This document shows positions 7,989-16,821 of a DNA stretch of 64,000 nt, in pieces. The notes below the pieces were generated by a model. It searched no databases and was not told the origin of the DNA. It saw nothing but the letters and a program-made list of their open reading frames with translations. The translations under genes and the position numbers were made by a program. Position 1 is the first letter of the stretch, and every line of letters begins with the position of its first letter. The DNA comes from Microbacterium gorillae (GTDB lineage: Bacteria > Actinomycetota > Actinomycetes > Actinomycetales > Microbacteriaceae). The stretch lies in assembly GCF_000826185.2 (NCBI RefSeq), contig NZ_LN648874.1, positions 310,001-374,000 of the forward strand. The letters are read 5' to 3'.

Positions 7989-8713
7989 ACCTGTTCATCG
8001 ACGCCTTCGGGTGGATCTTCTCTCCGGATCGTGCGACCGGCTCCACACCGCTGCTCGCCGCCATCGGAGTGCACCTCTGGTTCACCGCCGTCTCGGTGCT
8101 CATCGCCGCCGTCATCGCCATCCCGCTGGGTTGGTGGATCGGACACACCGGGCGCGGGCGGAACATCGCGGTTTTCATCTCCGGGGCCGCGCGCGCGATC
8201 CCGGCGCTGGGGTTGGTGACGCTGCTGCTGCTCCTGGTGGGGGTGACCCTCAAGACCGAGGCGGCGATCGTCGCCTTCGTGGTGCTGGCGATCCCGTCGA
8301 TCCTGGCCGGCGCGTATGCCGGCTTCGAAGCGATCGACCGGTCCACCATCCAGGCGGCCCGGGCGGTGGGGATGACGCCCTGGCAGATCCTCTGGCGCGT
8401 GGAAGTCCCGCTCGGACTGCCGCTGCTGATCAGCGGCGTCCGGGCCGCCGTCCTGCAGGTCGTCGCGACCGTGGCCATTGCGGCGTACGTCGGGCTGGGT
8501 GGCGTCGGCTTCTTCATCATCCAGGGCATCCAGCTGCGTCAGTTCACTCAGATCCTGGGCGCCTCCCTCGTCATCGTCGCTCTGGCGCTCGCGCTCGATG
8601 CGCTGTTCGCCCTGCTGCAGCGTCTGGTCACCCCGGCGGGCGTACGCGCCGAGCGCACGCGGTCGAAGGCGGAGCGCGCCGAGACCACGGCGAAGCGGAC
8701 GGTGGCCGCATGA
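7985..8713 (+). CDS. OpuC-type ABC transporter permease (second), 242 aa
   Basis: This is the second membrane subunit, with a similar helix pattern and its own EAA-like segment (AARAVGMTPWQILWRVEVPL). It corresponds to OpuCD. The ATG at 7985 overlaps the preceding stop. The C-terminus ends in a Lys/Arg/Glu-rich cytoplasmic tail. It probably forms a heterodimeric channel with the previous permease. Confidence 0.88.
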   Translation: MNLFIDAFGWIFSPDRATGSTPLLAAIGVHLWFTAVSVLIAAVIAIPLGWWIGHTGRGRNIAVFISGAARAIPALGLVTLLLLLVGVTLKTEAAIVAFVVLAIPSILAGAYAGFEAIDRSTIQAARAVGMTPWQILWRVEVPLGLPLLISGVRAAVLQVVATVAIAAYVGLGGVGFFIIQGIQLRQFTQILGASLVIVALALALDALFALLQRLVTPAGVRAERTRSKAERAETTAKRTVAA

Positions 8714-8774
8714 CCCGCACCAGAACAACCGACCCCCGCGGCGCCAGACGGGCGTCGCCGACAGGAGGAAAATC

Positions 8775-9683
8775 ATGAAGACCCCACGGATTCTGGCGAT
8801 CGCCGGTCTCGGTGTCGTCGCGGCCCTCGCCCTGAGCGCCTGCGCCTCCCAAGACCCGCTCGCCGCACCGACCGGCGGTGCATCCGGATCGGCATCGTCC
8901 GACACCATCGTCGTCGGTTCGCAGCAGTACTACTCGAATGAGATCATCGCGGAGATCTACGCCCAGGCGCTGGAGGGCGCGGGATTCACCGTCCAGCGCA
9001 AGTTCGACATCGGTCAGCGCGACGCGTACATGCCGGCGCTCGAGAGCGGTGAGGTGACGGTGTTCCCGGAGTACACCGGAAACCTCCTGCAGTATCTCGA
9101 CCCGAAGGCGACGGCCACCTCGACCGATGACGTGTACGCGGCCCTCGGAAAAGCGCTGCCGGAGACGCTGAAGGCGCTGGATCAGTCCAGTGCCACGGAC
9201 CAGGACTCGTACACGGTGACGAAGGCGTTCGCCACGGAGCACTCCCTGAAGACCATCGCCGACCTCGCGAACGTGAAGGATCTGACGCTCGGCGGGCCGC
9301 CGGAGTTGGAGGAGCGCCCGTATGGTCCGAAGGGCCTGAAGAGCGTGTACGGCATCGACGTGAAGTTCTCGCCGACTGCGGACACGACCGTCGACGAACT
9401 CGTCGCCGGCAACATCCAGGTCGGCAACGTCTTCACGGCCGACCCGCGGATCAAGACCGATGACCTGGTGCCGCTGGAAGACACCAAGAGCCTCTTCCCG
9501 GCGTCCCACGTCGTGCCGATCGTGAACGCGGCCATCGCCGACAAGGTGGCGGACGTGCTCAACCCGGTCAGCGCGAAACTGACGCCGGAGGGCCTGATCG
9601 AGCTGAACGTGCAGTCCACCGTCGACAAGAAGTCCTCGGCCGACATCGCCAAGGCGTGGCTGGCCGCCAACGACCTGAAGTGA
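8775..9683 (+). CDS. Compatible-solute-binding lipoprotein (OpuCC-like), 302 aa
   Basis: The N-terminus is a lipoprotein signal: a basic start, a hydrophobic stretch and the lipobox LSAC with Cys near residue 20, so the mature protein is membrane-anchored. The body matches the OpuAC/OsmF substrate-binding fold, including VVGSQQYYSNEIIAEIYAQAL and VFPEYTGNLLQ. These bind glycine betaine, choline, carnitine or similar osmolytes. The start at ATG 8775 has the strong ribosome site AGGAGG (8763-8768). It closes the operon and is followed by a long hairpin. Substrate specificity cannot be read from sequence alone. Confidence 0.88.
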   Translation: MKTPRILAIAGLGVVAALALSACASQDPLAAPTGGASGSASSDTIVVGSQQYYSNEIIAEIYAQALEGAGFTVQRKFDIGQRDAYMPALESGEVTVFPEYTGNLLQYLDPKATATSTDDVYAALGKALPETLKALDQSSATDQDSYTVTKAFATEHSLKTIADLANVKDLTLGGPPELEERPYGPKGLKSVYGIDVKFSPTADTTVDELVAGNIQVGNVFTADPRIKTDDLVPLEDTKSLFPASHVVPIVNAAIADKVADVLNPVSAKLTPEGLIELNVQSTVDKKSSADIAKAWLAANDLK

Positions 9684-9690
9684 CACCCAC

Positions 9691-9737
9691 CGGCCGTTGA
9701 GGCGAGCGGGGGATTCGTTCCGCTCACTCAACGGCCG
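9691..9737. terminator. Long hairpin between convergent operons
   Basis: CGGCCGTTGAG (9691-9701) pairs perfectly with CTCAACGGCCG (9727-9737). Inside it, GAGCGG (9704-9709) pairs with CCGCTC (9720-9725). It lies between the end of the solute-transporter operon and the convergent monooxygenase gene. There is no T tract, so it may act on both strands or protect 3' ends. Confidence 0.6.
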
Positions 9738-9779
9738 GGGGAGCCGCGCTGAGGGGCGCCGGTTCGCCCACCCAGGGCG

Positions 9780-11096
9780 TCAGAACGACTGCAGATTGGC
9801 GCGGAGCCCGCCGTCGGCGTACTCGCGGCGCAGGATGCCGCGGCGACGCAGGATCGGGACCAGGCGGTCGGTGATCGCGCGCACGTTCGCCGGGTGCAGA
9901 TCGCCCCACAGCAGCACCCCGTCGTTGCCCCAGGTGCCGAGTTCCTCGATGAGATCAGTGAATTCGTCCGCGGTGCCGACGAAACCGGAGCGGTCCGTGA
10001 TGCGGCCCTGCCGAGCGAAGGACGCCAGGATCGTGCGCAGGGGCGTCGTGGCGACGTCGTGCTTCTTTACCAGCCGCCGAATACTTCCTTCGGATACGTG
10101 TTCGCCGAACGCAGCCAGGTCCAGTGGACGGTCGAGATCCAGTTGCGTGAGGTCGGTCTCCAGATCGCTGGACTGCTTCTGCGCGATCTGACGCAGAACG
10201 TCCTCGGTCGGATGAAGGGAAGCGGCGACGATGCGGTCGGCCTCCTCGGCGCTGTCGACGATGACCGGTTGGATGGCGAAGAGGATCTTGATGTCGCTCG
10301 GCTCGCGACCGGCCGCCCGCGCAGCCTCGTGGATGCGCCCGCGGTACTCGCGGACCGAGGCCTCATCCAGCGGGGCGAGCGCGAGCTGCACGTCGGAGTT
10401 GTGGCCAGCGAAGCCGAGGCCGCGCCCGGAGCCGCCGGGGGAGACGATGACGGGCTCGCCGTCGGTGAACGGCACCGCGTTCAGCGGCCCGTCGAAGGCG
10501 AAGTGCTCGCCGCGATGCTGGATCGCGCGCATCTTCGTGCCGTCGGCGAAGCGACCATCCGGGTCGGCGACGAGGGCGCCCTCGTCCCAGCTGCGCCAGA
10601 GGTCGCGGATGCCGCTGAGCCACTCCTCGGCACGGTTGTACGCGGCGTCGTGACCGAGCTGCGCTGCGTCCGAGAAGTGTCGGGCGCTGCCGGTGTCGGT
10701 GACGACGTTCAGCCCGAGTCGGTGTCCACTCAGATGCTGGAGAGAGGCGAACTGACGGGCCGCGGTGTACGGCAGGTACGCGGCCGGGTTCACGGTGGGC
10801 ACGATGCCGAGGTGAGAGGTGGCGGCGAAGAGGTACGGGGCCAGCAGCAGCGGATCGTGCTTCGGACCGCCGAACGCGTGGCGCACGCGCAGATCGATCG
10901 TCGCCGGGGACCCGAGCGAGGGAGCGTCCTCGATGATGACGAGGTCGAATCCGGCCTGCTCCAGGGACCGGACGGCCTCCTGGTACAGATCCGGGCGCGT
11001 CCAGTCGTATCCCCAGTCCCAGGCCGAGGTGCCCCAGCCCTGCGGACCGAAGCCGCGTGCCGCGAACCAGCCGAGGTGCTGGGGCCGGGCGCTCAC
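9780..11096 (-). CDS. FMN-dependent monooxygenase of the NtaA/DmoA/SoxA bacterial luciferase family, 438 aa
   Basis: The sequence fits the two-component flavin monooxygenases (nitrilotriacetate, dimethyl sulfide or dibenzothiophene monooxygenase type). Features include the N-terminal AWDWGYDWTRPDLYQEAVRSLE region, SGHRLGLNVVTD and VIVSPGGSGRGLGFAGHNSD. These enzymes need FMNH2 from a separate reductase. The GTG start at 11096 overlaps the stop of the sulfhydrylase gene (GTGA), so both are one operon. That context points to oxidative release of sulfur from an organosulfur compound, with the sulfide fixed by the partner enzyme. The exact substrate is unknown. Confidence 0.85.
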   Translation of the reverse strand: MSARPQHLGWFAARGFGPQGWGTSAWDWGYDWTRPDLYQEAVRSLEQAGFDLVIIEDAPSLGSPATIDLRVRHAFGGPKHDPLLLAPYLFAATSHLGIVPTVNPAAYLPYTAARQFASLQHLSGHRLGLNVVTDTGSARHFSDAAQLGHDAAYNRAEEWLSGIRDLWRSWDEGALVADPDGRFADGTKMRAIQHRGEHFAFDGPLNAVPFTDGEPVIVSPGGSGRGLGFAGHNSDVQLALAPLDEASVREYRGRIHEAARAAGREPSDIKILFAIQPVIVDSAEEADRIVAASLHPTEDVLRQIAQKQSSDLETDLTQLDLDRPLDLAAFGEHVSEGSIRRLVKKHDVATTPLRTILASFARQGRITDRSGFVGTADEFTDLIEELGTWGNDGVLLWGDLHPANVRAITDRLVPILRRRGILRREYADGGLRANLQSF

Positions 11097-12394
11097 GCCG
11101 TCACGGCCTCGGTGGGCAGCCCGGCGAACGCACGGTCGAGGTCGGCGATCAGATCGTCGACGTCCTCGATGCCGATCGACACGCGCAGGGTGCCCTCGTG
11201 GACGCCGACGTCGGCGCGACGATCCGGAGTGGCGTGCACGTGGGAGGTCGTCGCCGGATGCAGGATCAGCGAGCGGACGTCACCGAGGTGCGTCATGTGC
11301 GTGAAGGTCTGGACGGACTCGATGACGTGCTCGGCCGCCGCGCGTCCCCCGTGCAGCGTGAAGGTGAAGACGGAGCCGGCACCGCGGGGGAGCAGGCGCT
11401 CGACGAGGTCGTGGTCCGGGTGCGAAGGGAGGCCGACGTAGTCGACGCTCGCGACGGCCGGCTGAGCCTCGAGCCATGCCGCGACGACCGCGGCATTGCG
11501 ACTGTGCTCACGCACGCGCAAGGACAGCGTCTCCAGGCCTTGGCCGATGAAGAACGCGTTCAACGGGGACAGCGATGGACCGAGGCGCGGGACGAGCACG
11601 TCGCGAGCCCACCCGAGCCGCGCTGAGCCGCCGTGCTTCTCGGCCGCGGACGCGTCACCGTGGGCGCCGGGGGCGACCAGATGCGGCGCCCTCGCGCCAT
11701 CGCGGGCCGGGTCGAAGTGCCCACCGTCGATGATGACCCCGCCGATGACGGCACCCTGGCCGGAGATGAACTTGCTCGTGGAGTGGACCACGAGGGCCGC
11801 GCCGTCCTCAAGTGGGCGCTGCAGGTAAGCGGTCGAGAAGGTGCTGTCCACGATCAACGGGATGCCGTGCTCTTCGGCGATGTCCGCGACCTGGCGCACG
11901 TCCAGGAGCCGGTTCGCGGCGTTGGAGATCGTCTCCCCGAACAGGACTTTCGTGTTCGGTCGGATCGCGTTCCGCCAGGCCTGCGCGTTGCGGATGTCCG
12001 AGACGAAGGACGTCTCGATCCCGAAACGGGCCAGCACGTCCAGGAAGAGTCCGCGGCTGCCCTCGTAGATGTGGTCGGAGACGACGATGTGATCGCCGGC
12101 ACCCGCGGAGGACAGGATCGCACCGGTGACCGCGGCCTGGCCGCTCGCGACCAGCAGTGCGGAGGTGCCGCCGTCGAGCGATGCGAGCTTGCGCTCCACG
12201 GCATCCGTCGTCGGGTTGCCGATGCGCGTGTAACCGAAGCCGACGCCGGCCCCGAAGTGGTCCACACCCTGTTGGAACGAATCGAACGTGAACCCGGCCG
12301 TGAGGTGGATCGGCGTCGCCCGCGGAGTCGCCGAGGCGACGTCCTCGCCGACGTGAACCTGGCGGGTGGAGAATCCGGGTTGCGGGTCCGACAC
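11093..12394 (-). CDS. O-acetylhomoserine sulfhydrylase-type PLP enzyme (Cys/Met metabolism), 433 aa
   Basis: This cytoplasmic PLP enzyme of the Cys/Met-metabolism fold shows GFGYTRIGNPTTDAVERKLA, SGQAAVTGAI and the PLP-lysine motif HSTSKFISGQG. The length and the extended insert fit O-acetylhomoserine aminocarboxypropyltransferase (MetY), which makes homocysteine from sulfide. The start is GTG at 12394, with AAGGAG about 7 bases upstream; longer in-frame starts are not family-like. It is first in an operon with the flavin monooxygenase. It is divergent from leuC and its leader. Cystathionine gamma-synthase activity is the main alternative. Confidence 0.85.
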   Translation of the reverse strand: MSDPQPGFSTRQVHVGEDVASATPRATPIHLTAGFTFDSFQQGVDHFGAGVGFGYTRIGNPTTDAVERKLASLDGGTSALLVASGQAAVTGAILSSAGAGDHIVVSDHIYEGSRGLFLDVLARFGIETSFVSDIRNAQAWRNAIRPNTKVLFGETISNAANRLLDVRQVADIAEEHGIPLIVDSTFSTAYLQRPLEDGAALVVHSTSKFISGQGAVIGGVIIDGGHFDPARDGARAPHLVAPGAHGDASAAEKHGGSARLGWARDVLVPRLGPSLSPLNAFFIGQGLETLSLRVREHSRNAAVVAAWLEAQPAVASVDYVGLPSHPDHDLVERLLPRGAGSVFTFTLHGGRAAAEHVIESVQTFTHMTHLGDVRSLILHPATTSHVHATPDRRADVGVHEGTLRVSIGIEDVDDLIADLDRAFAGLPTEAVTA

Positions 12395-12521
12395 GACGCG
12401 CTCCTTCCAGCTGAATAGTGTTCCAGCATGCCTCGTGCGCGCGAGCGCCGGGGTATCGTGTGACGCTTCGTGACGCCTGTGCTGGCGCGGGTGGGGGGTG
12501 TCACGGTGGTAGCCTGGCCAC

Positions 12522-12572
12522 ATGCGCGGCGCTTTCCTTCTCCTTAGCTGCCGCGACGAGTCCTCGTTCTAA
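12522..12572 (+). CDS. Leucine-codon leader peptide of the leuCD operon, 16 aa
   Basis: The short frame MRGAFLLLSCRDESSF contains three consecutive leucine codons (CTT CTC CTT). It is preceded by TAGCCT (12510-12515) ending exactly 6 bases before the ATG, so it is probably the leaderless first cistron of the leuC transcript. The last codons form the left arm of a 10-bp hairpin (12551-12560 with 12580-12589). A ribosome stalled at Leu codons would cover that arm. This is the architecture of ribosome-mediated leucine attenuation. Confidence 0.75.
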   Translation: MRGAFLLLSCRDESSF

Positions 12573-12589
12573 GGCCTTCCTCGTCGCGG
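12551..12589 (+). promoter_or_regulatory. leuC attenuator hairpin
   Basis: CCGCGACGAG (12551-12560) pairs perfectly with CTCGTCGCGG (12580-12589), with a 19-base loop that includes the leader stop codon and AAGGCCTT. There is no poly-T after it, so it may work by Rho-dependent termination or by controlling access to the leuC ribosome site about 30 bases on. The regulatory role is inferred from the coupled leader peptide. Confidence 0.6.
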
Positions 12590-12632
12590 AGCCTCATCGC
12601 GGGCCACCATCGTCCTACCTGGAGAACACGCC

Positions 12633-14075
12633 ATGACCGATCAAGCCCCCGCCCGTCCCCGGACCCTCGCGGAGAAGGTCTGGGACAACCACCTCGTCGT
12701 CGCCGGCGAGAACGGTGAGCCGGACCTCATCTACATCGACCTGCACCTCGTGCACGAGGTCACCAGCCCGCAGGCGTTCGACGGCCTCCGCGCGGAGAAC
12801 CGCCCGCTGCGTCGCCTGGACCTCACGATCGCGACCGAGGACCACAACACCCCGACGCTGGAGATCGACAAGCCGATCGCCGATCTGACCAGCCGCACGC
12901 AGATTGAAACGCTGCGTCGCAACGCGGCCGAGTTCGGCGTCCGGATCCACTCGCTGGGGGATGCGGAGCAGGGCATCGTGCACGTCGTCGGGCCTCAGCT
13001 CGGTCTGACCATGCCGGGCATCACCGTCGTGTGCGGCGACTCGCACACGTCCACCCACGGCGCATTCGGTGCGATGGCCTTCGGTATCGGCACCAGCGAG
13101 GTCGAGCACGTGATGGCCACGCAGACCCTGCCGCTGAAGCCGTTCAAGACCATGGCCATCACGGTGGACGGCACGCTCAAGCCCGGCGTCACGGCGAAGG
13201 ACATCATCCTCGCCGTCATCGCGAAGATCGGTACCGGCGGGGGACAGGGCTACGTCCTGGAGTTCCGCGGTTCGGCGATCCGTGCGCTCTCCATGGAGGG
13301 ACGCATGACGATCTGCAACATGTCGATCGAGGCCGGCGCGCGCGCCGGCATGGTCGCCCCGGACGAGACCACCTTCGCCTACCTGGAGGGTCGTCCGCAC
13401 GCACCGAAGGGGCAGGACTGGGACGAGGCCGTCGCCTACTGGCGCACCCTGCCGACGGACGAGGGTGCGGTCTACGACGCTGAGGTCACCATCGACGCGG
13501 ACGCGCTGGAGCCGTTCGTCACGTGGGGCACGAACCCGGGGCAGGGCGTGTCCCTGTCCGATGTGGTGCCCTCTCCGGAACAGTACGGGGATGCCAACGA
13601 CCGGGCCGCCGCCGAGCGGGCGCTGGAGTACATGGCGTTGACGCCGGGCACGAAGCTGAAGGACGTCCACGTCGACGCCGTGTTCATGGGCTCGTGCACG
13701 AACAGCCGCATCGAGGACCTGCGAGCCTTCGCGTCCGTCATCAAGGGGCGCACGAAGGCCGAGGGCGTGCGCGTCATGGTCGTTCCCGGGTCCGCGCGCG
13801 TCCGCCTGGAGGCGGAGGCCGAGGGCATCGACAAGATCGTCACCGACTTCGGCGCCGAGTGGCGCTTCGCCGGTTGCTCCATGTGCCTGGGCATGAACCC
13901 GGACCAGCTCGCCCCGGGGGAGCGGTGCGCATCGACGTCGAACCGCAACTTCGAGGGGCGCCAGGGCAAGGGCGGGCGCACGCACCTGGTGTCACCGCTG
14001 GTCGCGGCCGCCACCGCCGTGCGCGGCACGCTGTCCAGCCCGTCCGATCTGCAGCCCGCGGGAGAGGTGGCCTGA
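12633..14075 (+). CDS. leuC: 3-isopropylmalate dehydratase large subunit
   Basis: LeuC isomerises 2- to 3-isopropylmalate in leucine synthesis, as a heterodimer with LeuD and a [4Fe-4S] cluster. The cluster ligands are Cys355 in GSCTNSR and Cys415 and Cys418 in CSMCLG. The substrate region is [14 protein letters not shown] (134-147). Length (480 aa) is normal. GGAGA precedes the ATG. leuD follows one base after the stop region, so the subunits are co-translated. Expression is probably set by the leader peptide at 12522-12572. Confidence 0.97.
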   Translation: MTDQAPARPRTLAEKVWDNHLVVAGENGEPDLIYIDLHLVHEVTSPQAFDGLRAENRPLRRLDLTIATEDHNTPTLEIDKPIADLTSRTQIETLRRNAAEFGVRIHSLGDAEQGIVHVVGPQLGLTMPGITVVCGDSHTSTHGAFGAMAFGIGTSEVEHVMATQTLPLKPFKTMAITVDGTLKPGVTAKDIILAVIAKIGTGGGQGYVLEFRGSAIRALSMEGRMTICNMSIEAGARAGMVAPDETTFAYLEGRPHAPKGQDWDEAVAYWRTLPTDEGAVYDAEVTIDADALEPFVTWGTNPGQGVSLSDVVPSPEQYGDANDRAAAERALEYMALTPGTKLKDVHVDAVFMGSCTNSRIEDLRAFASVIKGRTKAEGVRVMVVPGSARVRLEAEAEGIDKIVTDFGAEWRFAGCSMCLGMNPDQLAPGERCASTSNRNFEGRQGKGGRTHLVSPLVAAATAVRGTLSSPSDLQPAGEVA

Positions 14076-14076
14076 C

Positions 14077-14703
14077 ATGGAGAAGTTCACCACGCACACC
14101 GGTGTCGCCGCGCCTCTGAAGCGCTCGAACGTCGACACCGACCAGATCATCCCCGCCGTCTACCTCAAGCGCGTCACCAAGACCGGCTTCGACGACGCAC
14201 TGTTCTCGGCGTGGCGGCAGGACCCCGAGTTCATCCTGAACCAGCCCGCCTTCGCCGGCGCGTCCGTGCTCGTCGCCGGGCCCGACTTCGGGACCGGCTC
14301 CAGCCGCGAACACGCGGTCTGGGCGCTGCGGGACTACGGCTTCCACGTGGTCCTCTCGCCCCGGTTCGCGGACATCTTCCGCGGCAACTCCGGCAAGCAG
14401 GGCTTGCTCACCGGTGTCATCACGGAAGAGGACCTGGAACGCATCTGGGCGGTCATCGACGCTGAGCCCGGCATCGCCATGACCGTCGACCTCGAGGCGC
14501 GAACCGCCACTGTCGGCGATCTCACGGTCGGTTTCGACATCGACGATTACACTAGATGGCGGCTCCTGGAGGGGCTCGACGACATCGGTCTGACCCTCCG
14601 GAACGAAGACAAGATCGCCGCCTACGAGGCGCGACGAGAATCCTGGAAGCCGCGCACGCTACCCGTGCCGGACTCCGGAACCGAGGAGAAGGCCACCGTA
14701 TGA
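14077..14703 (+). CDS. leuD: 3-isopropylmalate dehydratase small subunit
   Basis: LeuD supplies the swivelling domain of isopropylmalate isomerase. The diagnostic segments are [15 protein letters not shown] near the N-terminus and [17 protein letters not shown] (about residues 67-83). Length (208 aa) is normal. It starts directly after leuC, and its stop overlaps the murA start (ATGA, 14700-14703), tying leucine synthesis to cell-wall and lipid genes. Confidence 0.97.
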   Translation: MEKFTTHTGVAAPLKRSNVDTDQIIPAVYLKRVTKTGFDDALFSAWRQDPEFILNQPAFAGASVLVAGPDFGTGSSREHAVWALRDYGFHVVLSPRFADIFRGNSGKQGLLTGVITEEDLERIWAVIDAEPGIAMTVDLEARTATVGDLTVGFDIDDYTRWRLLEGLDDIGLTLRNEDKIAAYEARRESWKPRTLPVPDSGTEEKATV

Positions 14704-16064
14704 GCATCACCCTGAACGACACCCGCGGGGGATCGGCCCAGCCGGGAGGCGAAGAGATCCTCGCGATCCGCGGAGGACGACCGCTGTCCGGTCGCGTGTC
14801 GGTCAAGGGGGCGAAGAACCTCGTCACCAAGGCGATGGTCGCCGCTCTCCTGGGTGAGACCACCAGCGTTCTGCGCGATGTGCCGAACATCAGCGACGTC
14901 GCCGTGGTGCGCTCTCTGCTCGAGGTGCACGGCGTGCACGTCTCCGAGGGTGACGAGCCCGGCTCGCTGGTCATGGACCCGAGCGAGGTCGAGTCGGCTC
15001 ACATGGAGGAGATCGACGCGTACGCCGGCTCCAGCCGTATTCCGATCCTGTTCTGCGGTCCGCTGCTGCACCGGCTCGGTCAGGCGTTCATCCCCGACCT
15101 CGGCGGCTGCCGCATCGGCGACCGTCCGATCGATTTCCACCTCGATGCGCTGCGCAAGTTCGGTGCTGTCGTGGAGAAGCTGCCCAGTGGCATTCGTCTG
15201 TCCGCCCCGCAGGGGCTGAAGGGCGCGAACATCCACCTGCCGTACCCGAGCGTCGGGGCCACGGAGCAGGTGCTGCTCACCGCGGTGCGCGCGTCCGGCA
15301 CCACGGAGCTGAAGAACGCGGCGATCGAGCCGGAGATCATGGATCTCATCGGCGTGCTCCAGAAGATGGGCGCGATCATCTCCTACGAGCCGAACCGCGT
15401 GATCGTCATCGAGGGCGTGGACGAGCTGCGTGGCTACGATCACCGGGCCATCTTCGATCGCAACGAGGCCGCCAGCTGGGCCGCTGCCGCACTGGCGACC
15501 GACGGCGAGATCTTCGTCGAGGGCGCGCGTCAGCAGGACATGCTGACGTTCCTGAACGCCGTGCGCCGGATGAACGGTGACTTTGACATCCGCGAGGACG
15601 GCATCCTCTTCCGCCGCGGTGGCGAGCTGCGTCCGGTGACCGTGGAGACCGATGTCCACCCCGGCTTCATGACCGACTGGCAGCAGCCGCTCATCGTCGC
15701 GATGACGCAGGCCGAGGGCGAGTCGATCGTGCACGAGACCGTGTACGAGAACCGGTTCGGATTCACCGACGCCCTGAACAAGATGGGCGCGAACATCGTC
15801 GTGCACCCGCACGGACTCCAGGACGGGCCGCGTCGCGTCCCCCGTCGCCAGCTCGAGCAGGCCGCCGTCATCAACGGCAAGACCGCCCTGCACGGCGCCG
15901 ACATCGTGGTTCCGGACCTTCGGGGCGGCTACAGCCACGTCATCGCGGCGCTGACGGCCGAGGGCGAGTCGACGGTGCGCAACATCGGCATCATCCGTCG
16001 CGGGTACGAGCGTCTGCTGGAGAAGCTGACGGACCTCGGCGCCGACTTCGACGTCGTCGGCTGA
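14700..16064 (+). CDS. murA: UDP-N-acetylglucosamine 1-carboxyvinyltransferase
   Basis: MurA adds enolpyruvate to UDP-GlcNAc, the first committed step of peptidoglycan synthesis. The catalytic Cys is Cys137 in [13 protein letters not shown], the residue fosfomycin alkylates; Lys37 and Asn40 lie in VKGAKN. It is 454 aa, with an N-terminal extension of about 15 residues before the fold. The start at 14700 overlaps the leuD stop. It lies upstream of the acyltransferase, gpsA and ddl genes, forming an envelope-biosynthesis run. Confidence 0.96.
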   Translation: MSITLNDTRGGSAQPGGEEILAIRGGRPLSGRVSVKGAKNLVTKAMVAALLGETTSVLRDVPNISDVAVVRSLLEVHGVHVSEGDEPGSLVMDPSEVESAHMEEIDAYAGSSRIPILFCGPLLHRLGQAFIPDLGGCRIGDRPIDFHLDALRKFGAVVEKLPSGIRLSAPQGLKGANIHLPYPSVGATEQVLLTAVRASGTTELKNAAIEPEIMDLIGVLQKMGAIISYEPNRVIVIEGVDELRGYDHRAIFDRNEAASWAAAALATDGEIFVEGARQQDMLTFLNAVRRMNGDFDIREDGILFRRGGELRPVTVETDVHPGFMTDWQQPLIVAMTQAEGESIVHETVYENRFGFTDALNKMGANIVVHPHGLQDGPRRVPRRQLEQAAVINGKTALHGADIVVPDLRGGYSHVIAALTAEGESTVRNIGIIRRGYERLLEKLTDLGADFDVVG

Positions 16065-16071
16065 GACCCTC

Positions 16072-16821
16072 GTGCGCGCCACTGCCGAGAAGACGCGGCC
16101 GAGCTGGTTCTGGCCGCTGGGAGCACTGGTCGTCCCGCCCGTGAGTCTGCTGGCGAAGCTGCGCTTCGTGCACCCGGAGAAGCTTCCTCGTGCGGGTGCG
16201 TTCGTGCTCGTCGTGAACCACTACAGCGAGTTCGATCCGCTGACCACCGCCATGGGCGTGTGGCGGCTCGGTCGCGCTCCGCGGTTCATGGCGAAGGAGA
16301 GTCTGTTCCGCATCCCGGTGCTCGGCGCTGCACTGCGGGCGACCGGGATGGTGCCGGTGGCGCGATCATCCTCGTCCGCGTCGGCGAAGCAGACCCTGAG
16401 CGCGGCGAGCGAGATCGCCGAGGACGGGCGCGGCGTCATCGTCTATCCGGAGGGCACGCTCACGCGGGACCCGGACCTGTGGCCGATGCGCGGCAAGACC
16501 GGGGCTGTCCGGCTTGCGCTGGAGGCCGGCGTGCCGCTGATTCCGGCGGTGCAGTGGGGCGTGCAGGAGATCATGCCGCGATACGGCAAACTCCGGATCT
16601 TCCCGCTGCGTCGACCCGTGACGATCATGTTCGGCGACCCGATCGACCTGACCGACTTCGTCGGGCACGAGCGCGAGAATTCGCAGCTGGTCAAGGCGAC
16701 CGGCATCGTGATGGATCGCCTGGCCGAGATGCTCGGGGAGCTGCGTGGTGAGAAGCCGCCGGTGGAGCGCTGGAACCCGGCTGCGCACCAGCAGAAGGAG
16801 ACCGGTCGCTATGACGCCTAG
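16072..16821 (+). CDS. 1-acyl-sn-glycerol-3-phosphate acyltransferase (PlsC family)
   Basis: This membrane-associated acyltransferase makes phosphatidic acid. Block I is NHYSEFD (the HX4D motif), block III is YPEGT with the substrate-binding region, and the fold matches PF01553 at 249 aa. The start is the GTG at 16072, a few bases after the murA stop. Its 3' end overlaps gpsA by 11 bases (16811-16821), so lysophosphatidate precursor supply (gpsA) and use are coupled. The exact acyl donor is unknown. Confidence 0.9.
   Translation: MRATAEKTRPSWFWPLGALVVPPVSLLAKLRFVHPEKLPRAGAFVLVVNHYSEFDPLTTAMGVWRLGRAPRFMAKESLFRIPVLGAALRATGMVPVARSSSSASAKQTLSAASEIAEDGRGVIVYPEGTLTRDPDLWPMRGKTGAVRLALEAGVPLIPAVQWGVQEIMPRYGKLRIFPLRRPVTIMFGDPIDLTDFVGHERENSQLVKATGIVMDRLAEMLGELRGEKPPVERWNPAAHQQKETGRYDA

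Noticed and set aside
12394..12521. SAM or other sulfur riboswitch upstream of the sulfhydrylase gene
   Set aside because: No conserved riboswitch blocks are visible; AAGGAG directly precedes the start.
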